DNA of 64,000 nucleotides. Origin: JAPPFW01 sp965231815. Lineage in GTDB: Bacteria > Actinomycetota > Acidimicrobiia > Spongiisociales > Spongiisociaceae. The number at the start of each line of letters is the position of its first letter. Within the stretch, counting starts at the first letter, position 1. The translations under genes were made by a program, and so were the position numbers. The notes below the pieces were generated by a model. It saw only the letters and a program-made list of their open reading frames with translations, made no database searches and was not told where the DNA came from. This document shows, one piece after another, positions 26,607 through 35,155 of the stretch. The stretch spans positions 2,108,001-2,172,000 of the forward strand of contig OZ246890.1 of assembly GCA_965231815.1 (NCBI GenBank). The letters run 5' to 3'.

Positions 26607-26718
26607 GGAGGGTGCTGAGAAACCCCGCACAAAGGGGTTCAGACGTTAACCCGCAACTCTCTGACCAGGCGCTTTGCCGACCACCGAACCCCGAAAGACT
26701 CGTTTTTTAGGACTCTCC
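26607..26718 (+). mobile_element. MITE-2 copy D
   Basis: 112 bp between TA at 26605-26606 and 26719-26720. Ends GGAGGGTGCTGAGAAACC and CGTTTTTTAGGACTCTCC; the right end has two changes from the consensus. Same orientation as copies A and B. It sits just upstream of the vapBC operon. Confidence 0.86.
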
Positions 26719-26818
26719 TAAAGTTAACTAACTATGCTAGTCGGATTCTTTGTTCAGTTCATCCAGTCAACGGCAGTGGGCTGTCCTTCCAAACAGTAGA
26801 TCAGAGAATCGAGCAGCG

Positions 26819-28219
26819 TTAAGACTTCCTGCCGGCACCCTCTTGACTCGAGTGTTCTGGTTGCTCGGGGAGGATGAATCCGACCTCGGCTCCTCCATCG
26901 GGAAGGTTGCGGGCAAAGACCGTGCCGGTATGGGCCTCGACGAGTTGCTCCACGATGGCGAGGCCGAGGCCGGATCCGGGAGTTGTGCGGGCTCCTTCAG
27001 AGCGGTAGAAACGTCGGAAAATGTGGGGAAGATCCTCCTCCGGAATGCCCGGGCCATCATCCCGGACGGTAACGGTATACCCATCCAGCGCGATCGCAAC
27101 CCGGGTATCCGCCCACTTCACCGCATTATCGGCCAGGTTTCCAACGGCTCTCTCGATCTGTGACCGTCGACCGAGTACTGCGGCGCCTGTCCCGGACACC
27201 GTAACGGTCTTCGTGCTCGAGTGGCGGAAGCGATCCGCCACCTCGGCGCCTAGCGATTCCAGATCGATCTCGGTCAACGGCTCATCCGTATGGTGTACGT
27301 CGGACGCCAGATCGACGAGTTCGGCGGCTAGATCGGCCAGTTGGTTGGATTCGAAGAGGGCGTCATCGATCAATTCCCGACGCTGATTTTCGGAGATCCG
27401 GCCACCCTGGCGGCGCAGAATCTCGAGGTTGGTTCTCAGAGCGGTAACCGGAGTTCGGAACTCGTGTCCGGCATCCGAAACCAACCGTTGCTGTTCCCGT
27501 TTGGAGGTCGCCAGCGCATTGAGCATGGATGAGAAGGCGGTGGACAAACGACCGATCTCGCCCGGCGCCGCGATGTCCAGCTTTTCCACCGCGTCGAGCC
27601 GTTCGGTAGTGGCGATGCGTTCGGCCTTATCGGTGAGATCGGCGATCGGGCGCACCGCTCTAGACGCGAGAACCCAGCCGGTGAAGGCGACGAGCAGCAC
27701 CCCGACCACCCCGATCAGTACCAGACGGCCGGTGAGGGCCGCCAGGTTGGCGTCAACGCTCGACCGGTCGAGTGCTATCTGGAAACCAAGCGGGGGTACA
27801 CCTTCCGGTGTCCGTAAACGGATAGGGATGGTGATCATCCGGAAGGCGTGATCACCCACGTCTACGTCACGGATGAGATGGGGCCCATCATCCACCAATA
27901 TGGCCAGATCAACGTCCTCGACCGGAAGGGCTATCCCCTCCCGCCCGATACGCAGTTGAACGCCGCCGTCTTTGCTGAAGGCTTGGAGGACGGCGTCGAA
28001 ATCTACGATCCTCGGTAGGCCGCGGACCCGCTCACCCCGGTTCCTGGTGTCCAGGCTTCCGGTCGAGCGCGACAACTCGGATGCTCGGCGCAGCAGATCG
28101 GCGTCAAGGGTTCCCCGTAGTTGGCGGTCTGTTGAGATGACCGCGGCGAGGGTTATGAGCCCGACTGCCAGGGCCGCCACCACTCCCAGACCCAGCGCCC
28201 ACCGCCAGCGCAGGCTCAT
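26819..28219 (-). CDS. Two-component sensor histidine kinase (MprB-like)
   Basis: 466 residues. Helix 1 (about residues 8-28) and helix 2 (about 163-183, LVLIGVVGVLLVAFTGWVLA) bracket an extracellular sensor of about 130 residues. A HAMP linker, the phospho-acceptor His in SDAGHEFRTPVTALR (about residue 250) and the ATPase motifs NLADNAVKWA, DDGPGIPEEDL and GSGLGLAI follow. The start overlaps the regulator stop (ATGA). The overall build resembles mycobacterial MprB, an envelope-stress sensor; the signal here is not known. Confidence 0.93.
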   Translation of the reverse strand: MSLRWRWALGLGVVAALAVGLITLAAVISTDRQLRGTLDADLLRRASELSRSTGSLDTRNRGERVRGLPRIVDFDAVLQAFSKDGGVQLRIGREGIALPVEDVDLAILVDDGPHLIRDVDVGDHAFRMITIPIRLRTPEGVPPLGFQIALDRSSVDANLAALTGRLVLIGVVGVLLVAFTGWVLASRAVRPIADLTDKAERIATTERLDAVEKLDIAAPGEIGRLSTAFSSMLNALATSKREQQRLVSDAGHEFRTPVTALRTNLEILRRQGGRISENQRRELIDDALFESNQLADLAAELVDLASDVHHTDEPLTEIDLESLGAEVADRFRHSSTKTVTVSGTGAAVLGRRSQIERAVGNLADNAVKWADTRVAIALDGYTVTVRDDGPGIPEEDLPHIFRRFYRSEGARTTPGSGLGLAIVEQLVEAHTGTVFARNLPDGGAEVGFILPEQPEHSSQEGAGRKS

Positions 28220-28899
28220 GGTTCTCGCACCACATATCCGACGCCGCGTACCGTTTGGATGAGTCTAGGTTCGCCGCATGCCTCCAGCTTTCGCCGCAGG
28301 TAACCGATGTAGACCTCGAGTGGGTTGGATCGGGTCTCGAAGTCATATCCCCAGATGCGGTCCATGATCAGATCTCGTGTCAGTACGGTCCGGGCATTGA
28401 ACAGCAGAAGCTCCAAGAGGTCGAACTCGGTCTTGGTCAACCTAACCTCTCGACTACCTCGGAATACCCGCCTGCTCTTCGGGTCGAGGGACAGGTCGGC
28501 GAGGCGGAGCCGATCGTTCTGCGGGATGAGCGAACCTCTGCGTAGCAGGGCGCGGAGTCGGGCGAGGATCTCCTCGAGGGCGAATGGCTTCACCAGATAG
28601 TCGTCAGCTCCGGCGTCGAGCCCGGCCACCCGACTGGAAACCTCGTGACGGGCGGTAAGCATGAGGATAGGCGTGGTGTCTCCTCGGGCGCGTATCCGTC
28701 GGGCCACCTCCAGGCCGTCCATATGAGGCATCATCACGTCCAGAATGATGACCTCCGGGACGATCTGCTCCACCATTCCCAGACCTTGCGGGCCGTCCGC
28801 CGCCGAGAAGGTCTCGTAGCCTTCCAGTTCCAGCGCGCGACCGAGTGACTCCCGTACTGCGCGGTCGTCCTCAACCAGAAGAAGGCGGGCGGTGCTCAT
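28216..28899 (-). CDS. Two-component response regulator, OmpR family (MprA-like)
   Basis: 227 residues from the ATG at 28899 with GAGGA upstream; a longer open frame starts at 28998 but adds residues outside the receiver fold. Receiver domain: acidic pocket LLVEDDRAVRES, phospho-Asp in VIILDVMMPHMDG, and the Lys of DDYLVKPFALEE. Winged-helix DNA-binding domain: LTKTEFDLLELLL and RSNPLEVYIGYLRRKLE. It is the first gene of the pair with the kinase. The TCTCA repeats at 25260 are a candidate target. Confidence 0.94.
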   Translation of the reverse strand: MSTARLLLVEDDRAVRESLGRALELEGYETFSAADGPQGLGMVEQIVPEVIILDVMMPHMDGLEVARRIRARGDTTPILMLTARHEVSSRVAGLDAGADDYLVKPFALEEILARLRALLRRGSLIPQNDRLRLADLSLDPKSRRVFRGSREVRLTKTEFDLLELLLFNARTVLTRDLIMDRIWGYDFETRSNPLEVYIGYLRRKLEACGEPRLIQTVRGVGYVVREP

Positions 28900-29009
28900 G
28901 ATTTCCTCGACATAGTTGCCAACCGGATTGTTACCGACACGGGTGTCCCATATGAGGTTATCGTGATCGTTACCCTTTAGGTCGGTCCTGACCATCATCG
29001 GGAGGTTGG

Positions 29010-30218
29010 ATGATCGAATACGACGTGGTCGTCATCGGGGCCGGAATCGTCGGGCTCTCCACCGCAATGGAGTTGTCTGAGCGGTATCCGAGTCGGAGAT
29101 TGGTCGTGCTGGAGAAGGAAGCACAGGTGGCGGCTCACCAGTCCGGCCGCAACAGTGGGGTGATTCACTCCGGGCTGTATTACCGACCTGGTTCCCTGCG
29201 GGCGACCTTATGCCGGGAAGGCATCGGGCGTCTGGTGCGTTTTTGCGACGAGCGGGGAGTGAGGTACAACCGCAAGGGTAAGGTCGTCGTCGCCACCCAC
29301 GAGAGAGACCTTCCCCAACTCGCCGAGCTCGAGCAGCGTGGTAAGGCCAACGGGCTCCGGGGATTGCGTCGCATCGGTTCCTCGCAGTTACGTGAAATCG
29401 AGCCTCACGCAAGCGGCATAGCGGCGCTGTGGGTACCGGAGGCGGGAGCAGTCGACTTCGGCGCCGTATGCCGAGCAATGGCCGGCCTGCTCCGGGAGCG
29501 GGGTGCGGAGATCCGGACCTCTTTCGAGGTCGAGCGCATCGATGTATCGAGATCGAAGGTCACGATCGACAGCGCCCGCCGGACCGTTACCGCTCGGGGA
29601 GTAGTCAATTGTGGCGGGCTGTTCAGCGATCGTCTGGCGATCATGGCAGGTGTCGATCCGGCGGTTCGTATCCTTCCCTTCCGGGGGGAGTACTTCGACG
29701 TGGTCGGCGCCTCGTCGGATATGGTGATTTCCTCGATCTATCCGGTCCCTGACTCGCGGTTTCCTTTCCTCGGGGTTCACTTGACCAGGACGGTGGATGG
29801 CACGGTAAGGGCCGGACCCAGCGCGGTACCGGCTTTGGCTCGGGAAGGCTATCGATGGGCTACCGTCCAGCCGCGGGATCTGCTCCAATCGGTCAGCTAT
29901 CCCGGCGCCTTGCGGTTCGCCGCAAGGAATTGGCGGTTCGGGGTGGCGGAGATCGTCCAATCGGCCAGTCGGCGCCGCTTTGTGCGTTCCGCCAGGATGC
30001 TGGTACCCGCGATCGATTCCGGTGACCTCCGCCCCGGTAGGTCAGGGGTCCGGGCTCTCGCGGTGACACGGTCCGGCGAGCTCCACGACGACTTCCTGAT
30101 CCGGACCGCTCCCCGCTCGGTTCACGTACTGAATGCACCTTCCCCGGCTGCTACGTCGGGGTTGGCGATCGGCGTGCGCATCGCTGAGCGGGTGGCACAA
30201 GTGATAGATCTCCGATGA
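29010..30218 (+). CDS. lhgO: L-2-hydroxyglutarate oxidase/dehydrogenase
   Basis: 402 residues, start ATG at 29010 with GGGAGG upstream, divergent from the regulator gene. FAD motif DVVVIGAGIVGLSTAMELS at the N-terminus, then AAHQSGRNSGVIHSGLYY, which is the FAD and substrate signature of L-2-hydroxyglutarate dehydrogenase, and LPFRGEYFDV. The C-terminus has LNAPSPAATSGLAIG. It oxidises L-2-hydroxyglutarate, a side product of 2-oxoglutarate metabolism or lysine/glutarate degradation, to 2-oxoglutarate. Length matches. Confidence 0.92.
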   Translation: MIEYDVVVIGAGIVGLSTAMELSERYPSRRLVVLEKEAQVAAHQSGRNSGVIHSGLYYRPGSLRATLCREGIGRLVRFCDERGVRYNRKGKVVVATHERDLPQLAELEQRGKANGLRGLRRIGSSQLREIEPHASGIAALWVPEAGAVDFGAVCRAMAGLLRERGAEIRTSFEVERIDVSRSKVTIDSARRTVTARGVVNCGGLFSDRLAIMAGVDPAVRILPFRGEYFDVVGASSDMVISSIYPVPDSRFPFLGVHLTRTVDGTVRAGPSAVPALAREGYRWATVQPRDLLQSVSYPGALRFAARNWRFGVAEIVQSASRRRFVRSARMLVPAIDSGDLRPGRSGVRALAVTRSGELHDDFLIRTAPRSVHVLNAPSPAATSGLAIGVRIAERVAQVIDLR

Positions 30219-30332
30219 GCGGCAACCGGCGACCGGCGACCGAGTCGCCATGCCGCGGCCGCAAGGGAGCCACCGGTAGACTGGGTGGCGAGAACCGGTG
30301 GGGTAAGGAGGCCGGTGGGTAAGGAGGACGGA

Positions 30333-31724
30333 GTGGAATACCGCATCGAGAAGGACTCGATGGGTGAGGTGCGCGTTCCTGCTACGGCGCGTTACGGGGC
30401 GTCAACCCAGCGAGCGGTGGAGAACTTTCCCATCTCCCGGCTGCGTTTCAGCCGCAGGTTCATCTGGGCCCTGGGCCTGATCAAGGGTTCCGCGGCCCGA
30501 GTAGCGGGGGAGGCCGGGTACGTGCCGAAAGATGTGGCTTCCGCCATCGCGGTGGGCGCCGATGAGGTGATGGATGGCGCCCTTGACGACCAATTCGTGC
30601 TGGACATCTTCCAGACCGGTTCCGGTACCTCTACCAACACCAACGCCAATGAGGTCATCGCCAATCGGGCTACCGAAGTGCTGGGCGGGCAGGGGAGCAG
30701 TCATCTCGTGCATCCCAACGATCAGGTCAACTACGGCCAGTCTTCCAACGATGTGATCCCCACGGCTATCCATGTAGGAGCGGCAACTGCTATCCGCGAG
30801 GAACTCATCCCCGCTCTTGGCGGGCTGGCCGGAGCTTTGGAGACCCGAGCCGGCGCCTTCGCCGATGTGGTCAAGTCCGGACGGACCCATCTGATGGACG
30901 CAACCCCGGTGACGTTGGGTCAGGAGTTCTCAGGTTATGCCGTACAGGTGCGGCGCGGGATGGAACGGCTAAGCGCGGTGTTGCCTGACCTCGAGGAGCT
31001 GGCCTTGGGCGGAACGGCCGTGGGAACCGGTCTCAACGCTCCGAGCGGGTTTGCCTCATCGGTCGTCCGGATGATCGCCCGGAGGAGTGGCCACCCGTTC
31101 CGTGAGGCCGACAATCATTTCGAAGCCCAGGGCGCCAAAGACGCGGCAGTGATGGCTTCCGGCGCCCTGAAAACGGTCGCCGTCTCGCTGTTCAAGATCG
31201 CCAACGACCTCAGGTGGCTCTCGTCAGGTCCCCGTACCGGGCTGGCCGAGATCAAACTCCCCTCGCTGCAGCCCGGTTCGTCGATCATGCCGGGCAAGGT
31301 GAACCCGGTTATCCCCGAAATGGTGATGCAGGTTGCCGCCCATGTAGTGGGTAACGACGCAGCCATAACCTGGGGCGGTGCCAACGGCAACCTGGAGCTA
31401 AACGTGATGATGCCGATGATGGCTCACAACCTTCTGGAAGGCATCGAGTTGCTGTCGAATGCGGCCTCAACCTTCAGGGAGCGTTGCGTGGAGGGAATCG
31501 AGGCCGATGAGGAACGGGCCTATCACCTCGTCGAGCAGAACCTGATCGTGGTTACGGCGCTCAACCCCCGGATCGGTTATGACAAGGGCGCCGAGGTAGC
31601 CAAAGAGGCGTTCTCCTCGGGACGTACCGTGCGCGAGGTGGTGAGAGAGAAGGGCTACCTGGACCGCAAGGAACTGGATCAGGCGCTCGATATCAAGCGG
31701 ATGACCGAGGGCGGGATCCTGTAG
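30333..31724 (+). CDS. fumC: Fumarate hydratase class II
   Basis: 463 residues from the GTG at 30333, which has AAGGAGG five bases upstream. The segment GTAAGGAGG is duplicated in tandem at about 30303 and 30319, so a GTG at 30315 also has a ribosome site; either start gives a nearly identical enzyme. TCA-cycle fumarase: TGSGTSTNTNANEV, NPNDQVNYGQSSNDVIPTA region (HPNDQVNYGQSSND) and the family signature GSSIMPGKVNP with the catalytic Ser. The iron-free class II enzyme works as a tetramer in the cytosol. Confidence 0.96.
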   Translation: MEYRIEKDSMGEVRVPATARYGASTQRAVENFPISRLRFSRRFIWALGLIKGSAARVAGEAGYVPKDVASAIAVGADEVMDGALDDQFVLDIFQTGSGTSTNTNANEVIANRATEVLGGQGSSHLVHPNDQVNYGQSSNDVIPTAIHVGAATAIREELIPALGGLAGALETRAGAFADVVKSGRTHLMDATPVTLGQEFSGYAVQVRRGMERLSAVLPDLEELALGGTAVGTGLNAPSGFASSVVRMIARRSGHPFREADNHFEAQGAKDAAVMASGALKTVAVSLFKIANDLRWLSSGPRTGLAEIKLPSLQPGSSIMPGKVNPVIPEMVMQVAAHVVGNDAAITWGGANGNLELNVMMPMMAHNLLEGIELLSNAASTFRERCVEGIEADEERAYHLVEQNLIVVTALNPRIGYDKGAEVAKEAFSSGRTVREVVREKGYLDRKELDQALDIKRMTEGGIL

Positions 31725-31734
31725 GACAGTTGCC

Positions 31735-31870
31735 CGAAGAAAGGCTTTCGGTTGGCCCTGCATCGTTCCACTGACCAGGGAGTTTGCCATCGGACTTCGG
31801 GCCGGCGAGGGGTTTCTCAGCACTCTCTCAAGGGAGGCGCTGAGAAACGGATCCGGCGGGGTTGCGCCCT
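31735..31870. repeat. Degenerate MITE-2-like remnants with hairpin
   Basis: Contains ACTGACCAGGGAGTTTGCC and GGGGTTTCTCAGCACTCTC, both recognisable MITE-2 pieces, followed by AGGGAGGCGCTGAGAAACGG, like a MITE-2 end in the other direction. GTTTCTCAGC (31812-31821) and GCTGAGAAAC (31839-31848) form a 10-bp stem. It lies between the convergent fumC and sufU genes and may now serve as a terminator for both. Confidence 0.5.
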
Positions 31871-31878
31871 CGCCGGTA

Positions 31879-32349
31879 TCAACTCGGGTCGGCCTGATCA
31901 GCCAGATAGACGCGGAGTGCTTCTTCGAGGGTCGTCCATGGAAGGTTGGCGCACTTGATACGTACCGGGAACCTGCGTACTCCCTGGAGGGCTTCCAGGT
32001 CGCCTAGCACCGCGCCCGGGCGTTCCGGGTCCAGCTTCGGATCGGTAGCGCCGTCGACACCCATCATCCCTTTGAATCCGTCGGTCAGTTCCCCCACCTG
32101 TTCGGTGGTCTTGTTGCGGACCGCCTCGCCCATCATCGAGCCGGAGGCCTGGGAGATGGAGCACCCCTGTCCGGTAACTCCGATCTCCAGGATCGTGCCG
32201 TCCTTGACTACCAGATCCACATGCACGTCGTCACCGCACAAAGGGTTGTTTCCGTCTGCGCTCGCGTTGGCCTGGGGGAGACCCCGGCGGTTGCGGGGGC
32301 TCCGGTAATGGTCGAGGATCACTTCCCGGTAGAGTTCTTCGAGTGCCAT
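31879..32349 (-). CDS. sufU: SufU sulfur-transfer/scaffold protein
   Basis: 156 residues. SufU takes sulfur from SufS, as in Gram-positive bacteria. Three zinc/sulfur ligand cysteines are in NPLCGDDVHVD, GQGCSISQAS and RIKCANLPW, and Asp of CGDD completes the site. N-terminus YREVILDHYRSPRNRRGL is typical. It is the last gene of the sufC2 - sufS - sufU operon, 30 bases after sufS. Confidence 0.95.
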   Translation of the reverse strand: MALEELYREVILDHYRSPRNRRGLPQANASADGNNPLCGDDVHVDLVVKDGTILEIGVTGQGCSISQASGSMMGEAVRNKTTEQVGELTDGFKGMMGVDGATDPKLDPERPGAVLGDLEALQGVRRFPVRIKCANLPWTTLEEALRVYLADQADPS

Positions 32350-32379
32350 AAGTCGAACCTCCGTGAAAAGCCCGGGATC

Positions 32380-33609
32380 CTAATCCAGTCCGAAAAGGCG
32401 GGTGGCTACCCCGAGCGCGTCAACCAGATCGTCCACATCCTCAGAAGTGTTGTAGATGTAGAAGGAAGCCCGAGCGGTGGCCGCCAAACCCAGATGTCGC
32501 ATTAGTGGTTTGGCGCAGTGGTGTCCCGCTCGCACCGCTACACCGTGCTGGTCGAGGATCGTGGCGATATCGTGAGCATGGATTCCCGAGATGTCGAAGC
32601 TGATCGCTCCGCCCCGGTCCACCGTGCTGGACGGTCCCTGGACGGATAGATTGCGTACATCGCTCAGGCGCTCCAGAGCGTAGGAGGTGAGTGCCCGGTC
32701 ATGTTCCTGAACTTCATGCATTCCTATATCGGACAGGTAATCGACCGCCGCTCCTAACCCGATCGCCTCCACGAAGGGAGGGGTACCGGCTTCGAACTTG
32801 TGTGGTACCGGCGCCCAACTCGATTCCTGGCGCTTGACATCCCGGATCATCTCTCCCCCTCCTTCGGCCGGTTCCATCTCCTCGAGAAGGTTCCTTCGCC
32901 CCCAAAGAACACCGATCCCGGTCGGCCCGAGCATCTTGTGTCCCGAGAACGCCAGGAAGTCGGCGCCGAGAGTCTGCACATCCACCGGAGCATGCGGCAC
33001 CAGCTGCGCTCCGTCAACCAGCATCACCGCCCCCACCGACCGGGCCATCCGCGCGATCTCCTTAACCGGCGGCATCGTCCCCAACACATTGGACATCCCG
33101 GACAGGGCGACGATCTTGACGCGTTCATCGAAGCTATCCCGAGCGGCGGATGGATCGATACGGAAGTCGTCGGTTATCTCCAAGTAGGTGAGTTCCGCCC
33201 CGGTGTGGCGGGCGATTATGTGCCAAGGCACGATGTTGGCGTGATGTTCCAAGATGCTGGTCAGCACCCGGTCCCCCGGTTTGAGAGTGTTCAGTCCCCA
33301 CCCGTAGGCGAATAGGTTCATGGCGGCGGTGGCGCTCCGAGTGAAGATGACCTCTTCGTCGGTGGTTGCGTTGAGGAAGCGGGCGACCTTGGTGCGAGCC
33401 TCCTCGTAGGCCTCGGTCGCCTCTTGGGAGAGGGTGTAGGCGCCCCGATGGACGTTGGCGTAAGACTCCCGGTAGATGCGGGTGATGGTGTCCAGCACTT
33501 GGGTGGGTTTCTGAGAACTCGCCGCCGAGTCCAAGAAAACCAGACGGTGACCGTTGATTCGACGATCGAGGATCGGAAAGTCGGCTCGGATACAGGAAGG
33601 GTCGATCAC
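32380..33609 (-). CDS. sufS: Cysteine desulfurase SufS
   Basis: 409 residues, GTG start overlapping the sufC2 stop (GTGA). Group-II cysteine desulfurase, removing sulfur from cysteine as a persulfide for cluster building. PLP-Lys in FSGHKMLGPTGIGVLWG; PLP contact VDGAQLVPHAPVD; the persulfide Cys in RAGHHCAKPLM (about residue 367). Also YANVHRGAYTLSQEATEAYE near the N-terminus. All features complete; partner SufU is encoded next. Confidence 0.96.
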   Translation of the reverse strand: MIDPSCIRADFPILDRRINGHRLVFLDSAASSQKPTQVLDTITRIYRESYANVHRGAYTLSQEATEAYEEARTKVARFLNATTDEEVIFTRSATAAMNLFAYGWGLNTLKPGDRVLTSILEHHANIVPWHIIARHTGAELTYLEITDDFRIDPSAARDSFDERVKIVALSGMSNVLGTMPPVKEIARMARSVGAVMLVDGAQLVPHAPVDVQTLGADFLAFSGHKMLGPTGIGVLWGRRNLLEEMEPAEGGGEMIRDVKRQESSWAPVPHKFEAGTPPFVEAIGLGAAVDYLSDIGMHEVQEHDRALTSYALERLSDVRNLSVQGPSSTVDRGGAISFDISGIHAHDIATILDQHGVAVRAGHHCAKPLMRHLGLAATARASFYIYNTSEDVDDLVDALGVATRLFGLD

Positions 33610-34364
33610 GTCGCGGCCGCCGTCCGGAAGGCTTCATAGCCCTCGTCTTCCAGCCGATGCGCCAGCTCAGGCCCGCCGGTGGCCACGATGCGACCATCGA
33701 CCAGGACGTGTACGGCGTCGGGTTTGATGTAATCGAGAAGTCGTTGATAGTGGGTGATGATCAGAAAACCTCTTTCCGGTCCGGCCAGCTTGTTGACCCC
33801 TTCGGCCACAATGCGTAGGGCGTCGATGTCGAGACCCGAATCGGTCTCGTCCATGATGGCCAGATCCGGTTCGAGCACCGCCATCTGTAACACCTCGTTC
33901 CGCTTGCGTTCCCCGCCGGAGAATCCCTGATTCACGTACCGGTCGGCAAAACTGGCGTCCATGCCGAGGGAAGCCATGGTGTCCATAACCCGTAGACGTA
34001 GCTCCAGCACCGTGTAGTCGATCCCCGTCCGGTTGCTGAGGGCGGTTCGCAGAAAGTTAACCACCGTCACACCACTGATCACCTCCGGATACTGGAACGC
34101 CAGGAACATGCCCAGATTGGCGCGCGTGGGTGAGTCGGCTTCCGTGATGTCCTCACCCTTGAATAACACCCTTCCGGATGTGATCTTGTAGGCGGGATGA
34201 CCCATCAGGGTCTTCGCCAGGGTTGACTTACCGGAACCGTTCGGGCCCATTAGCGCATGGATTTCACCGCGATGGGTGGTCAGGCTGATTCCCCGGAGGA
34301 TGGGCTGGTCATCGACCGCGACGTGCAGGTCTTCGATGGCCAGCAGAGGCGCGGCGGCGTTCAA
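33606..34364 (-). CDS. Fe-S cluster assembly ATPase SufC (second paralogue)
   Basis: 252 residues, TTG start at 34364 with AGGAG upstream. Walker A GPNGSGKSTLAKTLMG, Q-loop FLAFQYPEVISGVTV, signature FSGGERKRNEVLQMA and Walker B LAIMDETDSGLD. This is closer to the canonical SufC than the copy at 24335. It heads the sufC2 - sufS - sufU operon, which lacks sufB and sufD. Whether both SufC proteins share the one SufB/SufD pair is an open question. Confidence 0.94.
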   Translation of the reverse strand: MNAAAPLLAIEDLHVAVDDQPILRGISLTTHRGEIHALMGPNGSGKSTLAKTLMGHPAYKITSGRVLFKGEDITEADSPTRANLGMFLAFQYPEVISGVTVVNFLRTALSNRTGIDYTVLELRLRVMDTMASLGMDASFADRYVNQGFSGGERKRNEVLQMAVLEPDLAIMDETDSGLDIDALRIVAEGVNKLAGPERGFLIITHYQRLLDYIKPDAVHVLVDGRIVATGGPELAHRLEDEGYEAFRTAAAT

Positions 34365-34416
34365 GGCGGTTTCTCCTGATGAGCGAGTCGATGTGTGTTC
34401 CCAGGGTACCCGTCCG

Positions 34417-35051
34417 AGGAGGGTACTGAGAATATGATCTGTGAGGGTACCGAAGAATTAGGACTCTATGGTTTGACAGGCGGTCCCGAAATGGTAGCCA
34501 TGGCGATGGAGGCCGAGGCTGCGGCCATTGCGGATACCTCCACCCCCATAGGGGACGGACTGTTGCTGGGAATCGGCCAGGACGCGGATCAGGAAGGCGT
34601 AACCCTGGGAACCCAGGTTTCGGTGTTCGACGTCTCCGACCTGGCCAACCCGACTCGTATCCACCAGTTCACCTCAAGCGGGTCCTATTCGGAGATCGAG
34701 TGGGATCACCGGGCCTTCTTGTACTGGGCTCCGACCGGGATGGCCGTGATCCCGGTCACAAGGTGGAGTCACGATCCGGACCAGGACTCCTTCCAGGATT
34801 CCGCTACTTCGTACGAGGCGTTGGTGCTTTCGGTAGGCGCCGACGGCATCGACGAATTGGCCACCATCGATCACGAGGTGATGCTCCCCGAGGCGGGAGT
34901 CGCTGACCTATTCCGGGGTCCAGTCCCCATCAGTCGATCCTTAGTGGTGGGCAACACGCTCTTCGCTCTGTCCAGGGGCGGTTTGATGGGGACCGACATG
35001 GATACGTTTTTGCAGACCTCCTGGATAGGGTTCTTCCTTTTCCATCCGTGA
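34417..35051 (+). pseudogene. C-terminal fragment of a secreted beta-propeller protein
   Basis: The open frame from about 34434 codes for ELGLYGLTGGPEMVA, then STPIGDGLLLGIGQDADQEG and TQVSVFDVSDLANPTRI, which resemble the beta-propeller domain of large secreted proteins (PF09826-like, usually over 500 residues). Only about 200 C-terminal residues are present and no signal peptide exists, so this is a 5'-truncated relic. The fragment begins next to GAGGAGGGTACTGAGAA (34415), which looks like the end of a MITE-2, hinting that the element or its excision was involved in the truncation. Confidence 0.65.
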
Positions 35052-35155
35052 ATCCGGATCTGTGACCGATCTTGAGTAGTAGCGTGCCGGGGGTGGATAC
35101 GTCGGTCCTCTTCAGATCGAAGCATCTCGGAAGTCAGGACAGTTAGGCTCCCCGC

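Noticed and set aside
26572..26632. N-terminal extension of the antitoxin into MITE-2 copy D
   Set aside because: The extra codons come from the element and have no ribosome site; the GTG at 26572 fits the family.
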